Positions 35,576 through 44,981 are shown, counted from the first letter of the stretch. The stretch: DNA of 64,000 nucleotides from CAYRNY01 sp964425755 (GCA_964425755.1 CAYRNY010000012.1:1-64000), one strand, 5' to 3'. Numbers and translations are program-made. The notes: generated by a model from the sequence alone, not told the origin.

Positions 35576-35676
35576 GCGTCGTATTCCAGCTATTCAAGCT
35601 ATGCATCACAACCTGCCGGATAACACGTCAACAAATGTACGGGAAACTGCGTGCTTCCGCCAGTTCCCAGCGCCAG

Positions 35677-35796
35677 GATGTTGGCAACGGTGTCCGCCAT
35701 CTGTTGAAGCTCATCACCGCTATTATTGAAATGCGGCGAAACACGTACCGCACCCCGGCTAAACACCACCGTCCATTCCTTGTTGTGACAGATCAC
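35677..35796 (-). pseudogene. C-terminal fragment of a class-V aminotransferase
   Basis: About 40 residues (VVFSRGAVRVSPHFNNSGDE in the centre, then LQQMADTVANIL) match the C-terminal end of class-V aminotransferases such as cysteine desulfurase relatives. The rest of the enzyme, including the PLP lysine region, is absent, and the flanks do not resemble the family. It is a relic within a scarred region. Confidence 0.5.
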
Positions 35797-36131
35797 GGCT
35801 GCAGCACAGGATAATTGTACGCCAGTAGAATGCCGACGCCAAATTGACCACGTCTGTGCGAGCAATTTCATCACCTTGGGAGACTTGCCCCTTCGCTACA
35901 GTAAAGTAGAATTGAGCGCAGTGTCCCACCAATCCCAAGAGAAACAGCGAATGATATGGGTAGGGCGGCATTCTGCGTGGACGATGCCGATCTTGGTAAG
36001 TGTGCTGCTCGTGTCGTGGGGTGTGTATGCCATCGGGAATCCAACTGTATCTGAGCTTCAACAACTGCTCAATCCGGTCTTTCTGGCGGGGTTGCTGACC
36101 TATCACTGGCACAGGGAAAAGGCATTGTGTA
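35797..36131. other. Degenerate gene-free stretch
   Basis: About 335 bases with only short open frames on either strand and locally lower GC. I see no family similarity. It lies between two gene relics and is probably decayed sequence. Confidence 0.4.
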
Positions 36132-36349
36132 TTACTTCTGAAGGTGGGCCAGCGCCTCAGTGCATTGCGTGACAGCATATCCGTTTTTGGCCTCTTGGAA
36201 GCCAGATCGTGCCGCCGTATAATGCGTTACAGCCGCTTCGACATCCCCCTGCGCCACAGGCCAACTCTCCCCGTGCTTGAGCAGCTAATGCCATCCATGT
36301 GATATTGCCGTAGCGAGCTGTTGCTTCATCCAATGCCTGCAATATTCTT
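36132..36349 (-). pseudogene. Frameshifted C-terminal end of a TPR protein
   Basis: On the minus strand the sequence reads ALDEATARYGNITWMALAAQ and ARGELA, then needs a one-base frame change. It continues VAQGDVEAAVTHYTAARSGF and TQCTEALAHLQK before a stop. Both parts are TPR-like and resemble the C-terminus of TPR-bearing regulators. Only the last 70 or so residues remain. Confidence 0.6.
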
Positions 36350-36406
36350 CAGCCGCAGCGCTTCTTGCTTGAATTCCACCGTGTACGTTCGTTTCTGTTT
36401 TGCCAT
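36350..36406 (-). mobile_element. 5' stub of an IS3-family orfA
   Basis: The minus strand from ATG 36406 encodes MAKQKRTYTVEFKQEALRL, the characteristic N-terminus of IS3-family OrfA (helix-turn-helix transposase subunit). AGGGAG lies upstream. After about 19 codons the match ends abruptly at the TPR relic. This is a truncated insertion sequence; I could not define its terminal repeats. Confidence 0.65.
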
Positions 36407-36534
36407 GTTTTAGGCTCCCTTTCATGGAGTATATCGGACACCCGTTTACTCCACTACCAGGGGCAAGCTCAATTTCGCATGTCCTTGACTTTATCCACTC
36501 CCGTGAACAACGCACAATGGAAGGCTCAATTTAG

Positions 36535-36540
36535 TATAAT
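36535..36540 (+). promoter_or_regulatory. -10 box before the PLC-like gene
   Basis: A perfect TATAAT lies at 36535-36540, with no good -35 at standard spacing. Transcription would start about 36547, two bases before the GTG at 36549. The region between the IS stub and this box carries two copies of GCTCAATTT (36467 and 36524). Confidence 0.45.
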
Positions 36541-36548
36541 GAATATAC

Positions 36549-38882
36549 GTGAAGCGTGACTATTCTCTACACAGAGGTGCCTCAAAAGTGCCGCACATGC
36601 ATCGAAACCTCAAGCGGCTGTTGAATGCGGTTCTCGTCGGTATTGTGGTGCTGGCGTACTTCGCTTTCCTGGCACTCCAAATCGTATCGGACTATCTCCT
36701 CGATGACGGCTTTTATGCCCAGGCGTTAGAAGACAGTCGCATCTATGACCGCGTTTACACAGAGCTGCTGGCCGACCCTGAGTTTCGTGCTGTCAGCGTT
36801 CAACTGCTGGGTAACTTGCGCATCCAGGATCAGTACTCGCGGGAAATGTACGGGCACACGGTGTCCGCGCTTCGGCTTGTGCTCCCGCCGGACACCTTGC
36901 GCCTCGTGCTTGAGCGCATGATCGAAGAACTCATCGCATACCTCGCCGGTGACAGACGCCGCCTGCGAGCCGATCTCAGACTGTCGTCGGTGGTCAATGA
37001 TCCAGAACTGACCAAACACATGATCGCCGCGGTGCAGGCCATTCAGACCGAACTGTTCGCCCAGGCACTTGCCCGAGGACTGGCCTCGGAAGAAGAGATT
37101 CGCGCGCTGACGCCACAGGCAATCGCCCAACAACTCGAACGTTATGTCGCGGAGCTGGCGGCGGGTAATGTTGAAGCCCTGCCGGTCGAACTTGCCCTGG
37201 TCCCGATCGACCAGTTGTCTATGACGCAGAAGCAAAACCTTGCGGATATTTTGCTGGCTCCTGCCGCTGGCCGGGTATCACATACCCAACGCCTGCAGAT
37301 CGAAGCCGCATTAGCTAATAATGATCTGCCCGGTGCGATCGTTCTGGCTTCCGGCGAGTTGCTTCAACTTCGCATCGAAGAGGCGGTAGCCAACATGCGC
37401 AGGGAATTAGCGGTCGGCGAGCTGTCGGGTGTCCAGGCGCTGGCTGAACTGGCCGATGACACAAGTAATCGCGTCGTCCGCGAGTTGAATGCCACGCGTG
37501 ACCTAGTCCAATTCTTTCGACAGGACCTTATCCTGCCGATCCTGCTGGCGTGGGTGTTGTCATTAGCTGGTCTCGTGGCTCTGAACAGAAACTCGGCCAG
37601 AGACATCATCGGATTGCTGGGGACTATTCTGGTTGTGATCGGGCTGCTGACGTTCGCTGGCTGGTCGATCTTCGAAAGCCGTGTGAGCATTCCGCTGCAG
37701 GGATACACAGCCCACCAGTCTGTACCGAACAGCCTGCAGCACATGCTGGACGATCTCCTGCACGCTCTGCTGGACGAAATGCGCATGGCGACCTATATAC
37801 GCGCGTCTTTCATCTCCGGGATGGGTCTTGTGCTGCTTGTTGTTTGGACGATTCCGTTATTGCTCAAGGCGTACACAAACGCCACCACCACACCCGCGAT
37901 GCATTTCTACCACAAGGTGACGTTATCGGTGCTCAGCCTGGCGTTCGGTGCGTTGCTCATAGCGGATGCGTTGTGGAAGCCGACGCAACTGGTCGATGCT
38001 GACGTGCAATGCAACGGCCATGCCGAACTTTGTGATCGCCCCTTCAATGAAGTGGTGTTCCCTGCGACACACAATGCGATGGCAGCCGCCAACCTCGGCT
38101 GGATCTGGCCGCATCACGACGGTGACCTGGGACTACAGCTTGACGCGGGCGTGCGTGCCTTCCTGATCGATATCCATTACGCCGACACGCCTGAAAAGAT
38201 CGAGCAGTATCTCGCCGGTTTCCCCACGTCCACTCGTTTCTTGCTGCGGCGGATCATCAATGCCAGCGATCACCAGCCTAACAGCGACGGGCTGTTTCTT
38301 TGCCACAACCTGTGTTCGCTGGGAGCAACGCCGCTGGAAGAAACGCTTGAACAGGTCGCGAGATTCTTGAACGACTATCCGAACGAGGTGATCACGTTGA
38401 TCATCCAGGACGAAGCGTCGCCTGAGGACATCGTGCAAGCGTTCGAGCAAAGCGCACTGTTCCCCTATCTCTATGCGCACGAACCAGGGACGCAGTGGCC
38501 GACTCTGGAGGACATGATCCGCAACAACCAGCGTCTGGTCGTCTTTGCTGAGCAAGGGAGTCCGCCGCCAGCCTGGTATCATCACCTGTGGGACAACGCC
38601 GAGGAGACGTTGTACACTTTCCGCAGCCCGGAGGTCTTCGACTGTGCGCCGAACCGAGGTGACACCGAACAGCCACTTTTCCTGATGAATCATTGGGTTT
38701 CCCGGCGTGCTCCGGATCGCGTCGATGCAGCTTACGTGAACAGCCGCGAGTTTCTGCTCGCGCGTGCACGCGCCTGCCAGGAACAACGCGGCCAGTTGCC
38801 CAACTTCATCGCGGTTGACTTCTTTTCCAGTGGCGACTTGTTTGAGGTCGTGGATACGTTGAACGAGGTGACGGATTCTTGA
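36549..38882 (+). CDS. Membrane protein fused to a PI-PLC X-like phosphodiesterase
   Basis: The C-terminal 290 residues resemble the X domain of phosphatidylinositol-type phospholipase C. The two catalytic His lie in FPATHNAM (His508) and FLCHNLC (His586), with FLIDIHYAD and VITLIIQDEAS typical of the barrel strands. The N-terminal 480 residues hold a membrane helix (about 20-45), a long helical extracytoplasmic region, and four or so further membrane helices (about 325-480). I recognise no family for this part. The GTG at 36549 is used; a GTG at 36588 with AGAGG 10 bases upstream and an ATG at 36597 are strong alternatives. Substrate is unknown. Confidence 0.75.
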   Translation: MKRDYSLHRGASKVPHMHRNLKRLLNAVLVGIVVLAYFAFLALQIVSDYLLDDGFYAQALEDSRIYDRVYTELLADPEFRAVSVQLLGNLRIQDQYSREMYGHTVSALRLVLPPDTLRLVLERMIEELIAYLAGDRRRLRADLRLSSVVNDPELTKHMIAAVQAIQTELFAQALARGLASEEEIRALTPQAIAQQLERYVAELAAGNVEALPVELALVPIDQLSMTQKQNLADILLAPAAGRVSHTQRLQIEAALANNDLPGAIVLASGELLQLRIEEAVANMRRELAVGELSGVQALAELADDTSNRVVRELNATRDLVQFFRQDLILPILLAWVLSLAGLVALNRNSARDIIGLLGTILVVIGLLTFAGWSIFESRVSIPLQGYTAHQSVPNSLQHMLDDLLHALLDEMRMATYIRASFISGMGLVLLVVWTIPLLLKAYTNATTTPAMHFYHKVTLSVLSLAFGALLIADALWKPTQLVDADVQCNGHAELCDRPFNEVVFPATHNAMAAANLGWIWPHHDGDLGLQLDAGVRAFLIDIHYADTPEKIEQYLAGFPTSTRFLLRRIINASDHQPNSDGLFLCHNLCSLGATPLEETLEQVARFLNDYPNEVITLIIQDEASPEDIVQAFEQSALFPYLYAHEPGTQWPTLEDMIRNNQRLVVFAEQGSPPPAWYHHLWDNAEETLYTFRSPEVFDCAPNRGDTEQPLFLMNHWVSRRAPDRVDAAYVNSREFLLARARACQEQRGQLPNFIAVDFFSSGDLFEVVDTLNEVTDS

Positions 38883-38904
38883 CACCGTGCATGGTCTTAC
38901 GGGG

Positions 38905-40599
38905 TCAGCCCGCGTTTAGCCCAGCCAGATAATTTAACGCAGCGACCACGTCACCGGCCAGGTGCAAACGGAGCACCCGGCGGCCAGCGTTTTGCAGCGC
39001 CTGTGCGTCACCCAACGCCTGTGCCGTAATCAGCGTGTTGAAGTCCGGGCATCCCGTTTCCATTCCCGCCAGGGCAGGGACCGGAATATCCTGTGCAGCT
39101 TCACACGTGATCTGGATGAACATTCCCCTGCCGCCGTCCCCTTTGTGTAACTGCCCGGTCGAGTGCAAAAAACGCGGCCCGTAACCCAGCGTGGTGGCAA
39201 GCTGCGTGCGCTCAAGCAGGTGCCGCCGCAGCGCCTGCAATGCGTCGTCGTGTGCTTTGGTGGGCGGCAGATACGCCTGCAACGCGACATAAGATCTCGG
39301 CTCCGGATCCGCCAGGAACGCCCGCAAGATGTCCGCAAGCGACGTGCCGGGCAAGTCTGAATAGACGTCGATCCCGCGTTCGGTCAAAGCAGGCCGCTGC
39401 CCGGAAAGGGTTTGTCCCTGCGCGGCGGCGTCAAGCAACCGGCGCGTCTGCGTCTTGGTCGCCTCAACGTTCGGCTGGTCAAACGGGTTAATGCCCAGGC
39501 AGTGGCCCGCAACCGCCGTTGCGAAACTCCACAGGTAAAATTGCGCCGCGAGGTCGAAGGGGCTTGCCAGCCGGAAACGCAACACGGGGTGTCCTGCCTC
39601 ACTCAGCGTTTGCAGCCAGTCCGCGTCAAGCGGCGCGTCAGCGAGTTCCAGCGTCACAAAGACGCGATCCGCGCCGTAGTGCGCCGCCGTAACCGCGCTC
39701 TCACGGACTACCGGCAGAATCCCCGTGCCCGCTTTTCCAGTGCTTTCCGCCAGCAGTTGCTCGGCCCAGTCTGCGAAGCCGCCCAGACGGTCAGAGGTGA
39801 TCAACGTGAGCTTGTCACGCCCTTGCAGCGCCAGCTCGCCCAGCACCGCGCCGAACCAGGCCCCTGGATGGTCGCCCGGGGGGATGTCCGGGCCGCAACG
39901 TGCCTGTACAGATCTTGCATTCGCGAGGAAGCGGTTGATATCCACGCCTAACAGCGCGGCGGGCAGCAGGCCGACATAGGTCAGCGGCGAATAGCGTCCG
40001 CCGATGTCGGGATCGTTCAAGCACACGTGCCGGAAGCCGTATTCCGCCGCCAGGTCGTTCACCCACACGCCGGGATCGGTGATGGCTACAAAATGCTGCC
40101 CGGCCCGCTGCTCCCCCACGCTCTCGGCTACCGCGTTGTAGAAATACGAAAACAACGCAACGGTTTCGAGCGCATATTTTTTGATCGACACGATGAACAG
40201 CGTTTTTGAGAGGTCTATATCGCGGCGCGCAGCAAGCACCGCCTGCGGGTGCGTGCTGTCGATGACGGCACAGTCAAGATAGCCGGCTGCCTGGCCGAAC
40301 GCTTCTTGGAAGACCTCCGCGGCCAGACTCGCCCCGCCCATGCCCAACACGCGGACATGCCGGTAACCATCCCGGCGCACGTCGTCAACGAGCCGGTGAA
40401 TGGCAGCCAGTTCGCCCTGCATGGTCTCTGGCGCGATCAGCCACCCCAGGCGGTTGGTGATCTCGTCAGGGTCGGGACGCCAGACGGTGTGATCGCGTTC
40501 CCAGATGCGCCGCACGATATCATCACGCTGCAACCGGGCGACCCGTTGCGCGACCGCCCCTTCGTAGTCGCCCAAGCGAGCGCATACCGGAAAATGCAT
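38905..40599 (-). CDS. Glucose-6-phosphate isomerase-like protein (Pgi half of Tal-Pgi type)
   Basis: This SIS-fold protein matches the Pgi portion of transaldolase/glucose-6-phosphate isomerase fusions: WRPDPDEITNRLGWL, VLGMGGASLAAEVF, GGRYSPLTYVGLLPAALLG and the C-terminal YLPPTKAHDD region. It is 564 residues and has no transaldolase domain. The phosphate-binding motif that normally reads SKSGTTLET is replaced by SIKKYALET (from residue 138), so ordinary isomerase activity is doubtful. It is the last gene of a leftward sugar cluster, 27 bases after the sulfatase gene, and may act on another sugar phosphate. Confidence 0.7.
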   Translation of the reverse strand: MHFPVCARLGDYEGAVAQRVARLQRDDIVRRIWERDHTVWRPDPDEITNRLGWLIAPETMQGELAAIHRLVDDVRRDGYRHVRVLGMGGASLAAEVFQEAFGQAAGYLDCAVIDSTHPQAVLAARRDIDLSKTLFIVSIKKYALETVALFSYFYNAVAESVGEQRAGQHFVAITDPGVWVNDLAAEYGFRHVCLNDPDIGGRYSPLTYVGLLPAALLGVDINRFLANARSVQARCGPDIPPGDHPGAWFGAVLGELALQGRDKLTLITSDRLGGFADWAEQLLAESTGKAGTGILPVVRESAVTAAHYGADRVFVTLELADAPLDADWLQTLSEAGHPVLRFRLASPFDLAAQFYLWSFATAVAGHCLGINPFDQPNVEATKTQTRRLLDAAAQGQTLSGQRPALTERGIDVYSDLPGTSLADILRAFLADPEPRSYVALQAYLPPTKAHDDALQALRRHLLERTQLATTLGYGPRFLHSTGQLHKGDGGRGMFIQITCEAAQDIPVPALAGMETGCPDFNTLITAQALGDAQALQNAGRRVLRLHLAGDVVAALNYLAGLNAG

Positions 40600-40626
40600 A
40601 GAGCACCTGTACCTGTGGGCCTTTGG

Positions 40627-42063
40627 TCACACGGGAATGCGCAAGAAGTCGCCGGTCTCAACCATCCACTGCGCCACACGCTGCCGGAGCCGGGACCGGA
40701 TCGCCTGGTGGCCGGGATCGTTTGCCAGGGACGTCTTTTCGAACGGGTCAGCCGTCACGTTATACAACTCGTCGTGATCCTCGAAATGGTAGATGTATTT
40801 GAACGTCTGCCCGCCGATATCCGCGACGACCGCGCGCATGGGGGTGCTGCGCCCCCAGTCACCGTTGTACTCGATGAACGTCACGTCGCGCCACGGCGCC
40901 GATGCATCTTCGACTACCGGGCGAAACGACTGTCCGGGCGATCCAGCCAGCGGATCGACACCAGCGTAATCGCAGATCGTGTTGGCGAAATCGATGTGCC
41001 CTACGAGCTGCTCCCGCCGTCCTGGCGCGGTGCCGCCCGGCGGTTTGACCATCAGGGCGACATGTGCGCCTTCTTCATAGCAGCAGTGCTTTTGCATCAG
41101 CGCGTGCGAACCGAGCATCTCCCCGTGATCAAGCATGAAGATCACCAGCGCGTCGTCCCAAATGCCTTTGGCTTTCAGCGCCCGGACGACACGGCCAATA
41201 CAGTCATCCACCAGCGTCACCAGCCCGAAATAGGCGCTCCACGGCGCGCGGTATTCGTCGCGGCTCAACTGCGACCCCAGGATTCCAGGCGTCTGCAGTA
41301 GCAAGCTCGCGGGTTGGTCGGGACACCACACTCCGACCGTTTCGGGCAGTTCGATATCCTCCGGCGCGTACATGCTGAAGTACGGTTCCGGCACCACATA
41401 GGGCGGGTGCGGTGCCCAGAACAACGCCTGGAAGAACTGCGGCGTGGCCGGGTCGAGATCCGCGATCAATTGCTCGGCACGCGATGCCCACCAGGGATCG
41501 AGAAACGTCTCTGCCGGGTGCGGGAACTCCGCGATGGCTTTGGGCGTCGGGAAGTGAATCGCGACCGGTTTGCCGTGATTGAAGTTAGGCACGGGGCGCA
41601 AGTGCTCCGTCACCAGGCTGTCCACGTCCGAGACGATGCCATGCTGCCCGGCCCAGGCTTGCCACGCTTCAAAACTCTCGATGCGCGCCCCCGGCACGCG
41701 GGCCTGCAACGCCGGTCGGGCGCGCACGTGCTGCACGCCGACATGCGTGATCTGGTAACCGGCGGCATCGAGGTGTTCGTACAGGGTGCGGTGCTCGGCG
41801 GGCAGCGTGGCATAAGGTAGCTCGTCTTCGATGCCGTTCCCGTTGACGATCGCGCCGGTGGTGTGGGGCCACTTGCCGCTGTACATCGAGATGCGGGTCG
41901 GCACGCACAGCGGCGAGGAACAATACGCGCGATCGAAGATGACACACTCTTCCGCCAGCGCGTCGATGTTCGGTGTTGCGACCGGTAGATCGCCGTAGCA
42001 GGATAGCGCGTCCCAGCGCAGTTGATCCGCCATCAAAACGATAACATGCTGTGGTTGAGACAT
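40627..42063 (-). CDS. Type I sulfatase
   Basis: This is an arylsulfatase-family enzyme that would remove sulfate esters from glycans. The formylglycine motif is present (Cys53 in PLCVPTRISMYSGKWPHTTG). Metal ligands lie in LMADQLRWD near the start and in MLDHGEMLGSHALMQKHCCY. Length is 478. There is no signal peptide, so it is predicted to act in the cytoplasm on imported sugars. A formylglycine-generating or anaerobic sulfatase-maturing enzyme is not in the window. It sits with an ABC sugar importer and a beta-propeller protein, which supports a role in sulfated glycan use. Confidence 0.88.
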   Translation of the reverse strand: MSQPQHVIVLMADQLRWDALSCYGDLPVATPNIDALAEECVIFDRAYCSSPLCVPTRISMYSGKWPHTTGAIVNGNGIEDELPYATLPAEHRTLYEHLDAAGYQITHVGVQHVRARPALQARVPGARIESFEAWQAWAGQHGIVSDVDSLVTEHLRPVPNFNHGKPVAIHFPTPKAIAEFPHPAETFLDPWWASRAEQLIADLDPATPQFFQALFWAPHPPYVVPEPYFSMYAPEDIELPETVGVWCPDQPASLLLQTPGILGSQLSRDEYRAPWSAYFGLVTLVDDCIGRVVRALKAKGIWDDALVIFMLDHGEMLGSHALMQKHCCYEEGAHVALMVKPPGGTAPGRREQLVGHIDFANTICDYAGVDPLAGSPGQSFRPVVEDASAPWRDVTFIEYNGDWGRSTPMRAVVADIGGQTFKYIYHFEDHDELYNVTADPFEKTSLANDPGHQAIRSRLRQRVAQWMVETGDFLRIPV

Positions 42064-42084
42064 AACGTGTGCCTTTAGGTAAGG

Positions 42085-43191
42085 TTATGCGCCTAGAATG
42101 CGGTAGACGTCATCCAGCGGCAGGAAGTTCGCCACCAGGGGCTGCGAGCCGTCCGGCTGGGACTGCTGCCAGGTCGCCAGGATGCCATCCGCTGTTTTCA
42201 GGCAGCTCACATAACGGCTGCTGCCGGTGCCATGCGGCGATACAAACCACGCCGCGACCTGTGACAGCCGCTGCAAGCCGCCCACCCTGTCCGCCGGCCC
42301 CCAGAACGCCCCGCCGATCTCCTCGCACGAATAACCGCGCGGGCGCTTGTAACCACGCGGACTCTGCTCCAACTGGCGCATGGATTCCGCGCCGTCGTAG
42401 AAGTACACCGCGATCGGCGTGTCCGCAAACACGCCAACAGGCGGGAGTTCCAACCGTTCGGTGATGCGCGTCGAAGCGACGTCCCAGATCGGCCCGCGCG
42501 ACACAAGCTCCCAGGCTTCAACCTCAAACGCGGTAGCGCCCTCGCGCCGGAACGCCACGCCCGAATTGGCTGACGCCCACGAGATCGGATGCGTGCAGAA
42601 AATCAGCGCCGTGCCGCCGACCGGCGCGTCAAACGGGACGGGGTCCTTGATGTGCAGGTAACCGGGGCGCTCAGTGCTCAGGACTGAGGCGAGTGTAGCG
42701 ATATCGAGCGTGCCCGGGGTTGCGCCGGTGATGCGGTCGACCGACCAGACGCCGGTCCCCGGTTTCTGGTAATGCGTCAGCCCGTCAGGATACGCGCGTT
42801 CTTTCTCAAAAGAAATGAACAACTCCCAGCTCCCGTCGCTTTGACGGTGCAGGCCCGTCCCTTCGATGGACAGCACCTTGCCGTTACCCGACAGGTCCGC
42901 CTTGGACCAGCTATGCACCTTTTCGAACGAGTTTCCGCCGTCGTCTGAGCGGAAAACGGCACATTCCAGCCCGCGCGTACCGGCCTCAAGCCCGGTGCGC
43001 GAATCACCGAAGTTGCGGTAACGCCCGCTGAGCCAGATCGTGCCGTCACCGTCCTGCACGAGGTTGCCGCCGCCGAACCAATAGCCGGTCTGCGCGGCAT
43101 ACGGCGGGACGATCACGCGTGCGCGCTCCTGATCGATCAGGGTGGTCAGCAGTGCGTGCAGTGTTCGTGTTTGTTTTTCCGACAGATGCAT
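42085..43191 (-). CDS. Sialidase-fold (BNR beta-propeller) protein
   Basis: This predicted cytoplasmic beta-propeller resembles sialidase-fold glycoside hydrolases and carries at least one Asp-box (FRSDDGGNSFEKV). Start 43191 has GAGG 9 bases upstream. There is no signal peptide. The exact family is not clear; glycosidase or sulfated-sugar-processing roles are suggested by the adjoining sulfatase (21 bases downstream) and importer (27 bases upstream). Confidence 0.6.
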   Translation of the reverse strand: MHLSEKQTRTLHALLTTLIDQERARVIVPPYAAQTGYWFGGGNLVQDGDGTIWLSGRYRNFGDSRTGLEAGTRGLECAVFRSDDGGNSFEKVHSWSKADLSGNGKVLSIEGTGLHRQSDGSWELFISFEKERAYPDGLTHYQKPGTGVWSVDRITGATPGTLDIATLASVLSTERPGYLHIKDPVPFDAPVGGTALIFCTHPISWASANSGVAFRREGATAFEVEAWELVSRGPIWDVASTRITERLELPPVGVFADTPIAVYFYDGAESMRQLEQSPRGYKRPRGYSCEEIGGAFWGPADRVGGLQRLSQVAAWFVSPHGTGSSRYVSCLKTADGILATWQQSQPDGSQPLVANFLPLDDVYRILGA

Positions 43192-43218
43192 TGTCTTAAT
43201 CCTCAAAGAGTGCACAAG

Positions 43219-44112
43219 TTACTTCACCGAACCGGCAGTCAGCCCGCCGATGATGCGATTCGAGAAAATGCCGGAGATGATCAGAACCGGCAAGATCGCC
43301 AGGACGGTCGCCGCGCTGATGATCTCCCAGGGGAACGAGAATTCACCGGGATACAGTGATATCCCCACCGGGGCCGTGCGCATCGTGTTATCCGACAGCA
43401 GGACCAGCGCCAGCGGGAATTCATTCCACGAGAAGATGAACACGATCAGCCCGGTCGCGATCAGGCCAGGGACGGATAACGGCAGGATGATGTTCCAAAA
43501 GATACGGAACGACGAGCACCCGTCCACACGCGCGGCGTCCTCGATCTCGTCGGGGATCGTCTTGTAATAGCTCGACAGAATCCAGATCGCCATCGGCATG
43601 TAAAGGCCGGTGTGGGCGATGATCAGGCTGGGATACGTGTTGATCAGGTCCAGTTCGAGGAAGATATCAAACAGCGACGGCAGCAGCGCCAGCGGCGGGA
43701 ACATGGATACCGCCAGCATACCGATCAGGACCACGTTACGCCCGGTGAACTTCAGGCGCGCGATCGCGTAGGCCGCCAGCCCGCCAAAGCCAAGGATCGA
43801 CAGCGTCGTGATCGTGGCAACGACCAGGCTGTTCCACAGGTAACGGATGAACTCCGGCGTTTCGCTCAGAATATAGCGATAATTCTCAAGGGTTACCGGT
43901 TCGGGGAAGAACACGATCGGCCAGGCATAAATGTTTGCCGTGCTTTTGAGCGACGTGAGGAACAGCCACACGGTCGGGAAAAACGACACGAACACGATCA
44001 CGGCGGAGAGGATGTAAAAGCCCCACGAATCGCTTTTCGTCGTGTCGCCAACCGGGATACGCAGCACGCGGTCTGTCTGCTTGTGAATGAAGGACATCGC
44101 TTGGGCTATCAT
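43219..44112 (-). CDS. Carbohydrate ABC permease (MalG type)
   Basis: This is an inner-membrane permease with six helices and the EAA loop (IPDEIEDAARVDGCSSFRIF) that contacts the ATPase. It ends in the IGGLTAGSVK tail common to the family. It overlaps the MalF-type gene by 4 bases; an alternative start at 44097 exists. Together with the MalF-type permease and binding protein upstream it forms one importer. No ATPase gene is present, so a shared MsmX/UgpC-like ATPase must be encoded elsewhere. Confidence 0.92.
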   Translation of the reverse strand: MIAQAMSFIHKQTDRVLRIPVGDTTKSDSWGFYILSAVIVFVSFFPTVWLFLTSLKSTANIYAWPIVFFPEPVTLENYRYILSETPEFIRYLWNSLVVATITTLSILGFGGLAAYAIARLKFTGRNVVLIGMLAVSMFPPLALLPSLFDIFLELDLINTYPSLIIAHTGLYMPMAIWILSSYYKTIPDEIEDAARVDGCSSFRIFWNIILPLSVPGLIATGLIVFIFSWNEFPLALVLLSDNTMRTAPVGISLYPGEFSFPWEIISAATVLAILPVLIISGIFSNRIIGGLTAGSVK

Positions 44113-44981
44113 GACTTTTCCGTCCTCATCGCCCAGATATAAAACACGCTGATTGACATAATGATCGCAAACTGAACAATGATCGCAGCGGAGCCGCGGT
44201 TAAAATTCACGTACTGAAAGATCAGCCGGTACGAATAGAGCGATAACGTCTCGGTTGAGGTGAGTGGTCCGCCGTCGGTCAGGTTGAACGGCAGCTCGAA
44301 CGCGCGCAGTGCGTCCATCGTGCGCAGCAACAGCGCGACCATCATCGTGGGACGCAGCAGCGGAAACGTAATATAGCGGAACTGCGTCCAGCGGTTGGTG
44401 CCATCCACGATACCGGCCTCATAGACGTCATGAGGGATGGTTTGCAGCCCAGCCAGCAGCAACAGCGCCATGAAGGAACTGGTTTTCCAGACGGAAACGG
44501 CCATCATCGAGCGCATCGCTTCCGGGATCGAGCCTAACCAGTTGACCGGCTCGCTGATCAAGCCTGCCTCGTGCAGCGCTGTGTTGAACAGCCCAAACTC
44601 AGTATTGAACATCCAGCGCCACATGAGCGCGTTCAACGCTGTCGGCAGCGCCCAGGGAAACAGGATCGCCAGCCGCAAAACGCCCCGGCCCCGCGTCGCC
44701 CGATTCAGGATCAGCGCCAGCCACAATCCAAACAGTAACTCTAGCGGCACCGTCACTGCGGTGAACTCTAACGTGTTCTTCAGCGCGGTGTGAAAGCGCT
44801 CCGTTTCATAAAGCTTCCTATAGTTGTCCAATCCCGCCCATTCATATCCGTGAAACACGCTGGTCGTGTTCTTGCCAAAACTCAGCAGCACGGTCTGGGT
44901 GACAGGCCAGACCAGCACAAATACGACAACCAGAATGGCGGGCAAGGTGAACAGGATGCCGGTCCTAAATGAGCGCGTCAT
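44109..44981 (-). CDS. Carbohydrate ABC permease (MalF type)
   Basis: The partner permease of the preceding entry, 290 residues with six helices. The EAA loop is IPHDVYEAGIVDGTNRWTQF, followed by FPLLRPTMMVALLLRTMDAL. The start begins MTRSFRTGILFTLPAI. It lies 119 bases after the binding-protein gene, beyond a strong hairpin. A short segment of this gene (44657-44702) is similar to a relic at 47560-47613. Confidence 0.92.
   Translation of the reverse strand: MTRSFRTGILFTLPAILVVVFVLVWPVTQTVLLSFGKNTTSVFHGYEWAGLDNYRKLYETERFHTALKNTLEFTAVTVPLELLFGLWLALILNRATRGRGVLRLAILFPWALPTALNALMWRWMFNTEFGLFNTALHEAGLISEPVNWLGSIPEAMRSMMAVSVWKTSSFMALLLLAGLQTIPHDVYEAGIVDGTNRWTQFRYITFPLLRPTMMVALLLRTMDALRAFELPFNLTDGGPLTSTETLSLYSYRLIFQYVNFNRGSAAIIVQFAIIMSISVFYIWAMRTEKS

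Noticed and set aside
35876..36172. 98-codon plus-strand frame in the scar region
   Set aside because: It has a hydrophobic stretch but no family similarity or ribosome site, and it overlaps the TPR relic.
40249..41301. 350-codon frame antisense to the sulfatase and Pgi-like genes
   Set aside because: It spans two real genes on the other strand and shows no recognisable motif.
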